A stretch of DNA of 64,000 nucleotides from Roseomonas marmotae (GTDB lineage Bacteria > Pseudomonadota > Alphaproteobacteria > Acetobacterales > Acetobacteraceae). This document shows, piece by piece, positions 36,230 through 45,702 of this stretch. Position numbers and translations under genes: made by a program. Numbering within the stretch: the stretch's first letter is position 1; every line of letters starts with the position of its first letter. The notes beneath the pieces are model-generated. The model was not told where the DNA came from. It made no database searches and saw only the letters and a list, made by a program, of their open reading frames with translations. The stretch covers positions 3,230,501-3,294,500 of the forward strand of contig NZ_CP061091.1 in the NCBI RefSeq assembly GCF_017654485.1, written 5' to 3'.

Positions 36230-37086
36230 CCGCGCGGCTCCAGCCAGTGTGGGTCGCGCGTCAGCACCGGCAGGCGCTTGCGCTTATGGGACAGGGACGG
36301 CATGCAATCCAGCAGCCCCCGGGTATAGGGATGCTCGGCGCGGTGCAGGTCGCGCGCCGGCAGCTGCTCCATCACCTGGCCGGCATACATCACCACCACG
36401 CGGTCGCAGAAGCGCGCCACCAGCGGCAGGTCGTGGCTGATCAGCATCAGCCCCATGCCACGTTCGGAGACCAGATCCTCGATCAGCTTCAGGATCTCGG
36501 CCTGGACGCTGGCATCGAGCGCGCTGGTCGGCTCATCCGCGATCAGCATGTCCGGGTTGGGCGCCAGCATCATCGCGATCATGACACGCTGGCCCATGCC
36601 GCCGGAGACCTCGTGCGGATAGGAATCCAGCACGCGCCGCGGGTCGCGGATACGCACCTGCTCCAGCAGGGTCAGCGCGGCCTCCCGCGCCTCCCGCCTT
36701 CCGCCCTTGTTGTGGGCGCCCCAGGCCTCGGCGATCTGATGGCCGATCGTCATCACGGGGTTGAGGCTGTATTTCGGGTCCTGCAGGATCAGGCCCATGC
36801 GGCCGCCGCGCAGCTTCCGCATCTGCCGTTCCCGGGCGCTCAGCACGTCGATGCCGTCGAAGACCAGCTTATCCGCCCGCACCCTCGCGGCCTCCGGCAG
36901 CAGGCGCATCAGCGCCCGCCCGGTGACGGACTTACCGGAGCCGCTCTCCCCCACGATGCCCAGCTTTTCCCGCCCCAGGGTGAGCGAGACGCCGCGTACC
37001 GCCGGGTTGAAGCCGCCAGAAGCCGTCGGGAAATCGACACGAAGGTTCTGGATCTCGACCAGTGGCCTGTTCATCGTGCTGCTCAC
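36226..37086 (-). CDS. Peptide/nickel-type ABC transporter ATPase (DppD-like)
   Basis: The 286-residue ATPase has Walker A GESGSGKSVT, signature VSGGMGQRVMIAMML, Walker B MLIADEPTSALD and LISHDLPLVARF. It forms a heterodimer with the downstream ATPase. It is slightly shorter than typical DppD, which has a C-terminal four-Cys cluster absent here. The GTG start overlaps the permease stop by four bases. Confidence 0.94.
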   Translation of the reverse strand: MSSTMNRPLVEIQNLRVDFPTASGGFNPAVRGVSLTLGREKLGIVGESGSGKSVTGRALMRLLPEAARVRADKLVFDGIDVLSARERQMRKLRGGRMGLILQDPKYSLNPVMTIGHQIAEAWGAHNKGGRREAREAALTLLEQVRIRDPRRVLDSYPHEVSGGMGQRVMIAMMLAPNPDMLIADEPTSALDASVQAEILKLIEDLVSERGMGLMLISHDLPLVARFCDRVVVMYAGQVMEQLPARDLHRAEHPYTRGLLDCMPSLSHKRKRLPVLTRDPHWLEPRG

Positions 37087-37991
37087 CGCTGCTTCGGGTC
37101 CAGCACGTCGCGCAGGCCGTCACCCAGCAGGTTGAAGGCGAGGCTGGCGAGGAAGATGGCGATGCCGGGAATGACCGGCACCCACCACTGCTCCAGGATG
37201 AAGCGGCGGGCGGTGGCGATCATGGTGCCCCATTCCGGGATCGGCGGCTGCGCGCCGAGGCCGAGGAAGCCAAGCCCCGCCGCCGTCAGGATGATGGAGG
37301 ACATGTCGAGCGTGACGCGCACGGTCAGGGAGGGGATGCACATCGGCGTCACATGCCGCAGGACGATGCGCCAGGGGCTGGCGCCGGTCATGCGTACGGC
37401 GGCGATGAAATCAGCATTGCGGATGGTCAGCGTCTCCGCCCGCGCCAGCCTCGCATAAGGCGGCCAGGCGGTCAGGGCGATGGCGATGACGGCGCTTTCC
37501 ACGCCCGGCTTCATGGCGGCCACGAAGGCCAGGGCCAGGATCAGGCGCGGGAAGGCCAGGAAGACATCGGTGACGCGCATCAGGACCTTGTCGATGATGC
37601 CGCCGGCATAGCCCGCGATGCAGCCGATGATCAGCCCCAGCGGTGCCACCAGGATGACGACGGCCACCACCATGCCCAGGGTCACGCGGCCGCCGTAGAG
37701 CAGGCGGGAATAGGTGTCACGCCCCAGCTCATCCGTGCCCAGCCAGTGCTCGGCCGAGGGTGGCTGCAGGCGGTCGGCCAGCACCTGCACGCCAGGGTCA
37801 TGCGTGGCCAGCACCGGTGCCAGGATGGCCAGCACCAGCATCGCCAGCACGATGAACAGCCCGGCCACCGCCAGCCCGTTGCGGCGGAAGGCCAGCCAGG
37901 TCTGGTAGCGCCGGCCCCACTTGGCCTGGGCGCGGGAGCTCGGCGTATCGGAGAGCAGCCACTCGCGGCGGCTCATGGTCACGTCACTCAT
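37083..37991 (-). CDS. Peptide-type ABC transporter permease (DppC-like)
   Basis: This 302-residue membrane protein has one N-terminal helix and five more in the BPD_transp_1 domain, with the LGTDELGRDTYSRLLYGGRV motif typical of DppC and the ATPase-contact EAA-type loop (ARAETLTIRNADFIAAVRMT). It forms the translocation path with the DppB-like permease. Confidence 0.95.
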   Translation of the reverse strand: MSDVTMSRREWLLSDTPSSRAQAKWGRRYQTWLAFRRNGLAVAGLFIVLAMLVLAILAPVLATHDPGVQVLADRLQPPSAEHWLGTDELGRDTYSRLLYGGRVTLGMVVAVVILVAPLGLIIGCIAGYAGGIIDKVLMRVTDVFLAFPRLILALAFVAAMKPGVESAVIAIALTAWPPYARLARAETLTIRNADFIAAVRMTGASPWRIVLRHVTPMCIPSLTVRVTLDMSSIILTAAGLGFLGLGAQPPIPEWGTMIATARRFILEQWWVPVIPGIAIFLASLAFNLLGDGLRDVLDPKQR

Positions 37992-39098
37992 TTATTTCAC
38001 CCGCGGGTCGAGCAGCCGGTAGAGCACGTCTGCCAGCAGGTTCAGCATCACGTAGATCAGCCCCACCACCAGGGTGGCGCCCAGCACCGCGTTCATGTCG
38101 GCATTGAGCAGCGACACGGTCAGATACTGGCCGAGGCCGGGCCAGGAGAAGATCGTCTCGGTCAGCACCGCGCCTTCCAGCAGCCCGGCATAGGTCATGG
38201 CCAGCACGGTGACGAGCGGCACCATGATATTGCCGAAGGCATGCCGCCAGACGATGCGGCCGGAGGAGAGCCCCTTGGCACGCGCGGTGGTGACATACTC
38301 GCTCCGCAGCTCCACCAGCATGAAGGCCCGCGTCATGCGGGCGATATAGGCGAGGCTGAAAAAGGCCAGCACGCCCGCCGGCTGGATCAGGTGGAACAGC
38401 GCGTCGTTGAAGGCGGCCCAGTCGCCGGCCAGCAGGCTGTCCACCGTCAGGATACCCGTGCGCTCCTCCACCATCCCCTCGAAATAGATGCTCTGGCGGC
38501 CGGGGCCGGGCACCCAGCCCAGCCTGGCGTAGAAGAGCAGCAGGGAGATGAGGCCCAGCACGAAGACCGGCAGTGAATGTCCGGCGAGGCAGAAGAGCCG
38601 CACGGCCTGGTCGACGAACTTGCCCTGGCGGGTTGCCGCCCAGACGCCCAGCGGCACGCCAATCAGCACAGCGATGATGATGGCCACCGTCGCTAGCTCG
38701 AAGGTCGCCGGGAAGAAGCGGGCGATATCCTGCGTGACGGGGTTGGACGTCATCACTGAGCGGCCGAGGTCGCCCGAGAAGATCTGCCCGAGATACCGCC
38801 AGAACTGGATGTACAGCGGCTGGTCCAGCCCGAGGTCGAGCCGCGCGCGCTCCACCACATCGGCCGGCGCCCGGTCGCCGACAATGGCCAGCACCGGGTC
38901 GATCGGCACCACGCGCCCGATGAAGAAGGTCACCACTGCCAGCCCGAACAGCGTGATCGGCACGCTGGCCAGGGTGGACAGGGCGCCACGCAGCCGGAGC
39001 CACGCGGCGGAAGGACGTGCCCGACGCGCAACCGGCGCGGCGGGCGGCTCGGCCTCAGGCGGAAGCAGTTCCGCCTGAAGTTCCCCATCGGATCGCAT
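37992..39098 (-). CDS. Peptide-type ABC transporter permease (DppB-like)
   Basis: This 368-residue permease has the DppB N-terminal motif (FFIGRVVPIDPVLAIVGDRA) and the EAA loop (SEYVTTARAKGLSSGRIVWR). A charged N-terminal extension of about 40 residues precedes the first helix and is longer than in E. coli. The gene follows the binding-protein gene by 11 bases. Confidence 0.94.
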   Translation of the reverse strand: MRSDGELQAELLPPEAEPPAAPVARRARPSAAWLRLRGALSTLASVPITLFGLAVVTFFIGRVVPIDPVLAIVGDRAPADVVERARLDLGLDQPLYIQFWRYLGQIFSGDLGRSVMTSNPVTQDIARFFPATFELATVAIIIAVLIGVPLGVWAATRQGKFVDQAVRLFCLAGHSLPVFVLGLISLLLFYARLGWVPGPGRQSIYFEGMVEERTGILTVDSLLAGDWAAFNDALFHLIQPAGVLAFFSLAYIARMTRAFMLVELRSEYVTTARAKGLSSGRIVWRHAFGNIMVPLVTVLAMTYAGLLEGAVLTETIFSWPGLGQYLTVSLLNADMNAVLGATLVVGLIYVMLNLLADVLYRLLDPRVK

Positions 39099-39109
39099 TT
39101 AAAGAATAC

Positions 39110-40711
39110 TCAGGCCTTGGTGATGTTCACGTAGGAATGCCGGTCGTTCATCGGCCCCATGTCGAAGCCCTTCACGTTGGCACGGGATACGGCGACCTCG
39201 ATCTCCTGCAGCATGATGACGAAGGGCGAGGTCTTCTGGTGCTCCTTCTGGATGTCCAGATACATCTGCGCGCGCGTCTCCGCGTCCGTCTGCTTCTGGG
39301 CTTCCAGCGTCTTGGCCGAGAGCTCCGGAATCAGCCAGCTGGCGCGCCAGGCGAGGGTCTTGTTGCGGGCCTCGTCGCCATTCTCGGTATTGATGCTGAA
39401 GGCTTCGGCGTTGCTGTTGGGATCGAAGTAGTCCGACCCCCAGCGCACCATGGCGATGTCATGCGTGCGGGCACGGGTCTTGGTGATGACCGCACGCTGT
39501 TCGCCCGGCGACATCTTCAGGCGGATGCCGATCTCGGCGAGGTTGGCCTGCACCGCCTGGGCGATGTCGGAGGTCGGTGCGCCCGAGAAATAGTCAAAGG
39601 ACAGTTCGAAGCCGTCGGCCAGGCCGGCCTTGGCCAGCAGCGCCTTGGCTTCCGCGACATTCTTCTGGAAGGGCGTATCGGTCAGCGCGCCGGGCAGGCC
39701 GGCGGGCAGGAAGGCCTGATGCACCGCATAGGTGGTGGGGACGATGTTCTTCTGGATGGCGGCATAGTCGATCGCCATCTTGATCGCCTGCCGAACCTCG
39801 GGCTTCGCCAGGTTCGGGTTCTTCTGGTTCAGGCTGAGATACATCAGGCTCGCCTTGCGGGCGTATTGCGCCGTGAAGTTCTTGTCCTTCTCCACGGAGG
39901 CGATCTGGTCGGCCACCAGGTTGCGGGCGATGTCGAAGTCGCCCTTCTGCAGGCCCAGCAGCTGCGCCGAGGGGTCGGCCACATGGCGCATGATGATGCG
40001 CTTCATCTTCGGTGGCTCGATCGCATGCGGGTTAGCGTCCAGCATGACGTTGTCGCTGGCCCGCCACTGGCGGACCATGAAGGAGCCGGAGCCGGCGGAG
40101 TTCTGCTTCAGCCAGGCATTGCCGAGGTCATCGCCCTTGGCATTGGCCATCACCACCGCCTTCTCCACCACGCTGCCCACCGCGGCGGAGAGGCAGTAGA
40201 GCAGGAAGGAGGCCGAGGTCGGCTCGGCCGTCTCCAGCACCAGGGTCCGGGCATCGGTGGCGCGGATGCGCTCGGCCACATTGTCCTTGGTGAAGCCGAA
40301 CTGGTTGATGATGAAGGCCGGGGACTTGTTCAGGATGACAGCGCGGGAGAGCGAGAAGGCCGCGTCCTCTGCCGTGACCGGCTTGCCGGAGGCGAATTTC
40401 GGGCCTTCCTTCAGGGTGAAGGTGAAGGTCTTGTTGTCGTCGGAGACCTCCCACTTCTCGGCCAGTTCGCCGCTGATCTCGGAGGGCTTGGAGTTCGGCG
40501 TCGTCACCAGCTTCTGGTAGACATTCCCCGCGATCTCGGAGGCCGTGTATTCGAAGGCCTCATGCGGATCGAGCGAGATGATGTCGTCGATCTGCTTGGC
40601 GAAGACCAGCACACCCGGCGGAGTCTGCCCACGGGCCTGAGATGCAACCATGGCCCCAGGCAGGGCAACGGCGGCGCCAGTGGCCAGCAGCAGCGAACGG
40701 CGTGTCAGCAT
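39110..40711 (-). CDS. ABC transporter solute-binding protein, family 5
   Basis: The 533-residue periplasmic protein has a leader MLTRRSLLLATGAAVALPG and then the family 5 pattern: IISLDPHEAFEYTASEIAGN, YQKLVTTPNSKPSE and FTLKEGPKFASGKPVTAEDA. Family 5 proteins bind peptides, opines, glutathione, nickel complexes or sugars, and the ligand cannot be deduced. It is first in the five-gene importer, the usual position for the most highly expressed component. Confidence 0.95.
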   Translation of the reverse strand: MLTRRSLLLATGAAVALPGAMVASQARGQTPPGVLVFAKQIDDIISLDPHEAFEYTASEIAGNVYQKLVTTPNSKPSEISGELAEKWEVSDDNKTFTFTLKEGPKFASGKPVTAEDAAFSLSRAVILNKSPAFIINQFGFTKDNVAERIRATDARTLVLETAEPTSASFLLYCLSAAVGSVVEKAVVMANAKGDDLGNAWLKQNSAGSGSFMVRQWRASDNVMLDANPHAIEPPKMKRIIMRHVADPSAQLLGLQKGDFDIARNLVADQIASVEKDKNFTAQYARKASLMYLSLNQKNPNLAKPEVRQAIKMAIDYAAIQKNIVPTTYAVHQAFLPAGLPGALTDTPFQKNVAEAKALLAKAGLADGFELSFDYFSGAPTSDIAQAVQANLAEIGIRLKMSPGEQRAVITKTRARTHDIAMVRWGSDYFDPNSNAEAFSINTENGDEARNKTLAWRASWLIPELSAKTLEAQKQTDAETRAQMYLDIQKEHQKTSPFVIMLQEIEVAVSRANVKGFDMGPMNDRHSYVNITKA

Positions 40712-40793
40712 GAACAGAAAACCTCCTGCGGATTACGCAGGATATACCGAATATGGGTGCCTGCGCCAGCATAAGCCAAGCGTTAACCAGGGC

Positions 40794-42260
40794 TTAGTGG
40801 CCAAGCGCCTTCCGCGCGGCGGCGAGACAATCCTGGGTAGCATCGAGCGGCATCCACACCACCGCACCAGCTCCGGCTGCGGCCGCGCGCTTCAGCACCG
40901 CCACATCGGCATCGGAGGCATCGCCGATGCGGGCGGCCACACGGGCCTCCAGCACCTCCAGCGGCGCTTCCAGCCAGAAGCCGGCGAAGGGCACGCCGGC
41001 GCGCCGGGCTGCCTCCTCGATGCCCGCCCGCATGGCCGGGTCCAGGAAAGCGGCATCGGCGATGACGCTGTGGCCGGCCCGCGCCGCCGCCTCGGCCATG
41101 GCGAATAATTCGTCATGCACGGCCGCGCTCGCGGCGGCGCCATAGGCATCGGGCGGCAGGCGCTGCTCCGGCGCCGCGCCATGCTGCCGCTTGCGGATCT
41201 CGTCGCTCCGCAGGACCAGCGCGCCGGGGGCCGCGCCCAGCCCTGGCGCCAGGGCGCGGGCCAGGCGGGACTTGCCGCTGCCGGGCAGGCCGCCCACCGC
41301 CAGCATCCGTGCCGGCGGGCGGTGCAGATAGGAACGGGCCGCCTCCAGCCAGGGCTGGCCGGAACCATTCATGCGCTGCAGGCAATGCGCGCGGATCAGC
41401 GCCCGGACGGACATCCAGAACGGCAGGCCGGCCAGCAGCCCGATATCGGCGCCGCGCGCCAGATAACGGTTCAGCACACGGTTGGCTGCCCCCCGCCCCA
41501 CCCGCTGGTCCAGGTCCGTCAGCAGGAAGGCCAGGTCATAGCCGATATCGATGGTGGCCAGGACCTCGTCGAATTCCAGCGCGTCGAAGGGCACCGGCTC
41601 GCCCCGCCACATCACCCAATTGCCGAGATGCAGGTCTCCATGGCAGCGGCGCACCTGCCCGGCGGCGGCACGGGCCGCCAGAGCGGGGGCCAGCCGGTCC
41701 AGTTCGGCCAGGGCGGCCCCGGCCCAGGCGTCCACCGCTGCGGCGGGCAGGCCCACGGCATGGGCGGCATCGCGGTTGCCCTCTACCACCCGGCGCATTT
41801 CCCCGGCCGCATCCCAGCCGCTGACCGGCGGCAGCGCCGCATGCAGCGCATGGAGCCGGTCCGCCAGCGCGTCCTGCAAGGGCGCGTCCAACCCGCCCCG
41901 TGCGGCCAGGCCATCGAGGAAGCCATCCGGCGGCAGCTCCGCCATCTCCAGCACCCATTCCTCTGGACTGCCCGCCCCGCCCAGGGCCAGCGCGCCGTCC
42001 GCGTCCCGCGTCAGCGGATGCACGGCACGGTAGAGGCCCGGGGCGGCAGGGGCATTCAGGGCCAGTTCCCGCCGGCAGAAACGCTCCCGCTCCGGCAGGG
42101 CGGTGAAGTCCAGGAAACCGAGATTCACTGCCTTCTTCAGCTTCAGGGCACGACCCCGGCCGACGAAGACGGCGGAGATATGGGTCTCGACCGGGCTGTC
42201 GTCGCCGGTCAGGCGGGCCAGCAGGGCTGCGGCTTCCGACTGGCCCGGCGGGATGCTCAC
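40794..42260 (-). CDS. Fused APH-type kinase and P-loop ATPase (bifunctional phosphotransferase)
   Basis: The N-terminal domain (about residues 1-310) is an aminoglycoside-phosphotransferase-like kinase with [13 protein letters not shown] (catalytic His-Gly-Asp-x-His) and [14 protein letters not shown] (metal-binding Asp). The C-terminal domain (about 320-488) is a P-loop kinase with [15 protein letters not shown] and a gluconate- or shikimate-kinase-like lid region. This fused architecture is widespread in proteobacteria but has no agreed substrate. GTG 42260 overlaps the pdxH stop, so it is co-transcribed with pdxH. Confidence 0.9.
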   Translation of the reverse strand: MSIPPGQSEAAALLARLTGDDSPVETHISAVFVGRGRALKLKKAVNLGFLDFTALPERERFCRRELALNAPAAPGLYRAVHPLTRDADGALALGGAGSPEEWVLEMAELPPDGFLDGLAARGGLDAPLQDALADRLHALHAALPPVSGWDAAGEMRRVVEGNRDAAHAVGLPAAAVDAWAGAALAELDRLAPALAARAAAGQVRRCHGDLHLGNWVMWRGEPVPFDALEFDEVLATIDIGYDLAFLLTDLDQRVGRGAANRVLNRYLARGADIGLLAGLPFWMSVRALIRAHCLQRMNGSGQPWLEAARSYLHRPPARMLAVGGLPGSGKSRLARALAPGLGAAPGALVLRSDEIRKRQHGAAPEQRLPPDAYGAAASAAVHDELFAMAEAAARAGHSVIADAAFLDPAMRAGIEEAARRAGVPFAGFWLEAPLEVLEARVAARIGDASDADVAVLKRAAAAGAGAVVWMPLDATQDCLAAARKALGH

Positions 42261-42853
42261 GGGTAGAGCGTCTCCGACCGCCAGCCGCCATCGGGCTGGG
42301 CGTGGAAGACACGGCGGTCATGCAGGCGGAAGGGCATGTCCCGCCAGAACTCGATCCGCGCCGGCAGCACGCGGAAGCCGCCCCAGTTCGGCGGGCGGGG
42401 CACCTCGGCGCCGGGGAAGCGCGCCTCCACCTCCGCCACCGCTGCCTCCAGCTCCGCACGGCTGCCCAGCGGGCGGGACTGCCGCGAGGCCCAGGCGCCG
42501 ATACGGGAGAGCCGCGGGCGGGTCGCGTAGTATTCGTCGGATTCCGCGGCACTCACCTGCTCGACCCGCCCCTCCACCCGCACGACGCGGCGCAGGCTCT
42601 TCCAGTGGAAGTTCAGCGCGGCCTGGGGATTGGCCAGAAGCTGCTCCCCCTTGCGGCTGTCATGATTGGTGAAGAAGACGAAACCCCGGGCGTCGAGCCC
42701 CTTCAGCAGCACCATACGCGCGCTGGGCATGGCATCTGGCGTGGTCGTGGCGAGGCACATGGCGTTGGGATCATTGGGTTCCGCGGCCTCGGCTTCCGCC
42801 AGCCAGGCGTTGAAGAGCGCATAGGGGTCGGAATCCGGTGTCGGCTCGGTCAT
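42257..42853 (-). CDS. pdxH: Pyridoxamine/pyridoxine 5'-phosphate oxidase
   Basis: The 198-residue flavoprotein contains [20 protein letters not shown] (FMN binding), [12 protein letters not shown] and [17 protein letters not shown], all diagnostic of PdxH. It oxidises PNP or PMP to pyridoxal phosphate with oxygen. The ATG at 42853 follows GGGAGA at good spacing. The gene is divergent from fabI, an arrangement common in alphaproteobacteria. Confidence 0.97.
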   Translation of the reverse strand: MTEPTPDSDPYALFNAWLAEAEAAEPNDPNAMCLATTTPDAMPSARMVLLKGLDARGFVFFTNHDSRKGEQLLANPQAALNFHWKSLRRVVRVEGRVEQVSAAESDEYYATRPRLSRIGAWASRQSRPLGSRAELEAAVAEVEARFPGAEVPRPPNWGGFRVLPARIEFWRDMPFRLHDRRVFHAQPDGGWRSETLYP

Positions 42854-43006
42854 GATCTCTCCCTCGCCCTGCTTCCTCTTGCCGGGGCGACAGGGGTGTG
42901 CCACCACGCCCTGACCCGTGCAATGTCCCGACCTGCCGGCCATCGGGGAACACCCTTGGCCGTCCCCCCAGTTATAACCATTCAACAGAACCGGTCCTGC
43001 CCGAAC

Positions 43007-43855
43007 ATGGAAGCTGCCGCCCAACCCAATCCCCCCGCTCCCCCGAAGGGCACGCTGATGGCCGGCAAGCGGGGTCTGATCATGGGCGTGGCGAATGACC
43101 GCTCCATCGCCTGGGGCATCGCCCGCGCCGTCGCCGCCCAGGGCGCGGAACTCGCCTTCACCTACCAGGGCGAGGCCCTGGAGAAGCGCGTGCGCCCGCT
43201 GGCCGAGAGCGTCGGCAGCGATCTCGTGCTGCCCTGCGACGTGACCGACGAAGCCAGCATCGACGCCGTCTTCGAGACGCTGGAGAAGCGCTGGGGCAAG
43301 CTGGACTTCCTGGTCCATGCCATCGGCTTCGCCGATAAGCAGTATCTGCGCGGCCGCTACATGGATACACCGCGCGCGGCCTTCCTGCAGGCGCTGGACA
43401 TCTCCTGCTTCTCCTTCGTCGCCGTCTCCAGGCGCGCTTCCGCCCTGATGAGCGAGGGCGGCAGCCTGCTGACCCTGAGCTACCTGGGCGCCGAGCGCGT
43501 GACGCCGCACTATAACGTCATGGGCGTGGCCAAGGCGGCGCTGGAGGCCAGCGTGCGCTACATGGCGGTGGATGTGGGCGCGCGCGGCATTCGCGTGAAC
43601 GCCATCTCCGCCGGCCCGATCAAGACCCTGGCGGCCAGCGGCATCGGCGACTTCCGCTACATCCTGAAGTGGAACCAGTACAACGCGCCGCTGAAGCGCA
43701 ACACCACCATCGAGGATGTGGGCGGCTCGGCCCTCTACCTGCTCTCCGACCTCGCCGCCGGCGTCACCGGCGAGGTGCATCACGTGGATAGCGGCTATCA
43801 CGTCGTCGGCATGAAGGCCGAGGATGCGCCCGACATCGTCGTCGGCCGGGACTGA
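43007..43855 (+). CDS. fabI: Enoyl-[acyl-carrier-protein] reductase (NADH), FabI type
   Basis: The 282-residue SDR-fold enzyme has the FabI N-terminal motif [17 protein letters not shown] and the catalytic Tyr-x6-Lys pair in [20 protein letters not shown]. It makes the last reduction of each fatty-acid elongation cycle and is the triclosan target class. The first 16 residues are a Pro-rich extension before MAGKRGL; an internal ATG there is a possible alternative start. Confidence 0.96.
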   Translation: MEAAAQPNPPAPPKGTLMAGKRGLIMGVANDRSIAWGIARAVAAQGAELAFTYQGEALEKRVRPLAESVGSDLVLPCDVTDEASIDAVFETLEKRWGKLDFLVHAIGFADKQYLRGRYMDTPRAAFLQALDISCFSFVAVSRRASALMSEGGSLLTLSYLGAERVTPHYNVMGVAKAALEASVRYMAVDVGARGIRVNAISAGPIKTLAASGIGDFRYILKWNQYNAPLKRNTTIEDVGGSALYLLSDLAAGVTGEVHHVDSGYHVVGMKAEDAPDIVVGRD

Positions 43856-43954
43856 GCCAGAACCGGCCCGGCGGCTTTTCCGGGCAACCCCTTCCCTCTC
43901 AAGCGGTTGAATCCCCAGTCGCGGCCCCAGGCCGCGCCGGAGAGAGGATGACCG

Positions 43955-44143
43955 ATGACGCACGCGCATATGCCGCCCGTCCCGCCCGCGAACCGGCCGA
44001 AAGGCCCGGGCGGAGACCGGGAGTCGCCTAAGGACAAGGCGCAGCAGCAGGCCCGGCCGCAGAACAACATCCCGCAGAACCATGGCCGCAGCGCCGATAT
44101 CCAGCAGAACACCACGCACCAGGGCTATCAGCAGGACCGCTGA
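43955..44143 (+). CDS. Small disordered protein 1 of a tandem set
   Basis: This 62-residue hydrophilic protein begins [20 protein letters not shown] and is rich in Pro, Gln, Asn and Asp, with no hydrophobic core. A good ribosome site (AGAGG) precedes the ATG. It is followed closely by two similar genes on the same strand. Such proteins resemble small stress-type or desiccation-type disordered proteins; no family is recognised. Confidence 0.65.
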   Translation: MTHAHMPPVPPANRPKGPGGDRESPKDKAQQQARPQNNIPQNHGRSADIQQNTTHQGYQQDR

Positions 44144-44171
44144 GCCCGCATCGGGAGAGGAAGCCGGCTTC

Positions 44172-44393
44172 ATGCCCGAACATCACCCCGACACCGAGCG
44201 TCATGGCGGACCGGGTAGCAGCCACCAGAACCGCCAGGACCCGGACAAGTCCTCGGCCACCGGCCATAAGGGCGGCGGCGATAACAGCGGTCCTACCCCT
44301 GGCTCGCCCACCAATACGCGCGACAGCCGCATCTCCGGCGGCGGCGGGGAGCGGGACCGCCACCACACGCATGACCCTGCGACCAAGTCCTGA
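44172..44393 (+). CDS. Small disordered protein 2 of a tandem set
   Basis: This 73-residue product, starting [20 protein letters not shown], consists almost wholly of His, Gly, Ser, Asp, Asn, Thr and Arg, and includes [27 protein letters not shown] precedes the ATG. His-rich segments could bind metal. It starts 28 bases after protein 1. Confidence 0.62.
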   Translation: MPEHHPDTERHGGPGSSHQNRQDPDKSSATGHKGGGDNSGPTPGSPTNTRDSRISGGGGERDRHHTHDPATKS

Positions 44394-44404
44394 GGGAAAA
44401 GCCC

Positions 44405-44593
44405 ATGGACAAGACCAAGCAGCCCGAGGAGGCCGAACGCGACGCGGATGACACCGCCAGCGGCACGGTAGAGCATCCAATCCCCCCTGGGGAGCCGCAG
44501 CCGGGCGATATCAACGAGTTGGCCGGCACTCTCGGCGGGCCGATCGACGTCTTCCCTGGCCGGCCGCGCAAGCCGCTGCAACAGCAGGACTGA
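44405..44593 (+). CDS. Small disordered protein 3 of a tandem set
   Basis: This 62-residue acidic protein starts MDKTKQPEEAERDADDTASG after GAGGG. The middle (DINELAGTLGGPIDVFPGRP) has a few hydrophobic residues and could form a short binding helix. It starts 11 bases after protein 2; the three look like one operon behind fabI. Confidence 0.65.
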   Translation: MDKTKQPEEAERDADDTASGTVEHPIPPGEPQPGDINELAGTLGGPIDVFPGRPRKPLQQQD

Positions 44594-44651
44594 CGAGGCG
44601 GAAACAGGCAAGGCAGGCCGGGGCGGCGTGTAGCGCTCCGGCCACGCCTGC

Positions 44652-45701
44652 TCATGGCACGCGCTGCACCTCCACCAAGGTGCGGCCGTCCTCGGCATAG
44701 AGGCGGTAGGAAAGCACGACCTCTCCTGCGCCGGTTTCAGCGTTGACCAGACATTGCGGCACCGGGGCCATGTAGGGCTTCAACCGCTCATACTCCGCCC
44801 GTAGCGCCGGGGTCGCGCCATAGGCTTCCAGGATGACATCGGTATAGGGACGGGGGTCGTGCATCCGGTGGATGCGGGTGCCTGCCGAAAGCTCTGGCGT
44901 GGCCTGGAAGGTATAGGAGACATCCTGCAACAGCGCCGCATCCCCGCAGTCCAGCGGCCCTTGCGGCGCGGCCGGAACCTTTGGCCGTGCAGGCGCTGAC
45001 GGAGCGGCGGCGGGCGGGGGGGGCGAAATAACCGCCGGCACGGCCCCTCGTTCCGGCGCCATGGCCCTCAGACGGTTCAGGACCGCCGCCATGGCCTGGA
45101 CATTGCGCGGGTTGTCGGTATTCGCCGCCTGGCATTCCTCCGAGCGGCGGATCAGCGCGCTGAAGTCGGGCCGGGTCCATTGCTCCAGCGGCAGGCCGAA
45201 AGGCGCGTCCCTCCTGCCCCAGCCCATCACCCGCAGGGCATCGCTACTGACGAGATGGCAGGCCATCCTGGCCACCCTCAGCGCGAGGGGTGCGCCCACA
45301 TCCCCCGGCGGTGGCGTGACAGGTATTGGCGGCGGTTGTGGACGGGGGGCCGGGGTAGGCCCCGCCGTGAGCCGGGCGCGCAGATAGGCCTCCCGCTCCG
45401 CATAGGCGATGCGGAGGCAGTCCACCGCCATGGCCGGGGCGCACATGAGGTCTCGCCGCCGCAGCCAATCCTGCTGGGCTGTCAGGGCGGCACCATCCGG
45501 CAGAACGTGCCGCCATTGCGCCACCAGCCCGGCCAGGGCCTGATCGGCCGCGCGCAGGCCCGGATCGGCGCAGATGACGGCCTCCACCCGTGAGGAAGGG
45601 CGGGCGCAATCCGCCGCGGCGCCCTCAGGCACGGCCGCGCCGCCCCCCCCGGTGGCCGCCAGCCCCAGCAGCAGACCCAGAGGCAGAGAACTCGCCCGCA
45701 C
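44652..45701 (-). CDS. Secreted LprI/DUF1311-domain protein
   Basis: A short leader (SSLPLGLLLGLAATGGGG) precedes a domain with paired cysteines (ADCARPSSRVEAVICADPGL, and LMCAPAMAVDCLRIAYAER) that matches the DUF1311/LprI lysozyme-inhibitor-like family. A Pro-rich linker and a second domain with Cys pairs (CGDAALLQDVSYTFQ, QCLVNAETG) follow. GTG 45701 is chosen because it starts the leader and lies directly after the oxidoreductase stop; the protein is then 349 residues. It probably acts in the periplasm. Confidence 0.78.
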   Translation of the reverse strand: MRASSLPLGLLLGLAATGGGGAAVPEGAAADCARPSSRVEAVICADPGLRAADQALAGLVAQWRHVLPDGAALTAQQDWLRRRDLMCAPAMAVDCLRIAYAEREAYLRARLTAGPTPAPRPQPPPIPVTPPPGDVGAPLALRVARMACHLVSSDALRVMGWGRRDAPFGLPLEQWTRPDFSALIRRSEECQAANTDNPRNVQAMAAVLNRLRAMAPERGAVPAVISPPPPAAAPSAPARPKVPAAPQGPLDCGDAALLQDVSYTFQATPELSAGTRIHRMHDPRPYTDVILEAYGATPALRAEYERLKPYMAPVPQCLVNAETGAGEVVLSYRLYAEDGRTLVEVQRVP

Positions 45702-45702
45702 C

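Noticed and set aside
42854..44173. Long frame extending pdxH upstream, opposite fabI
   Set aside because: The added 440 residues have no family resemblance, while pdxH has a good ribosome site at 42853 and fabI occupies the other strand.
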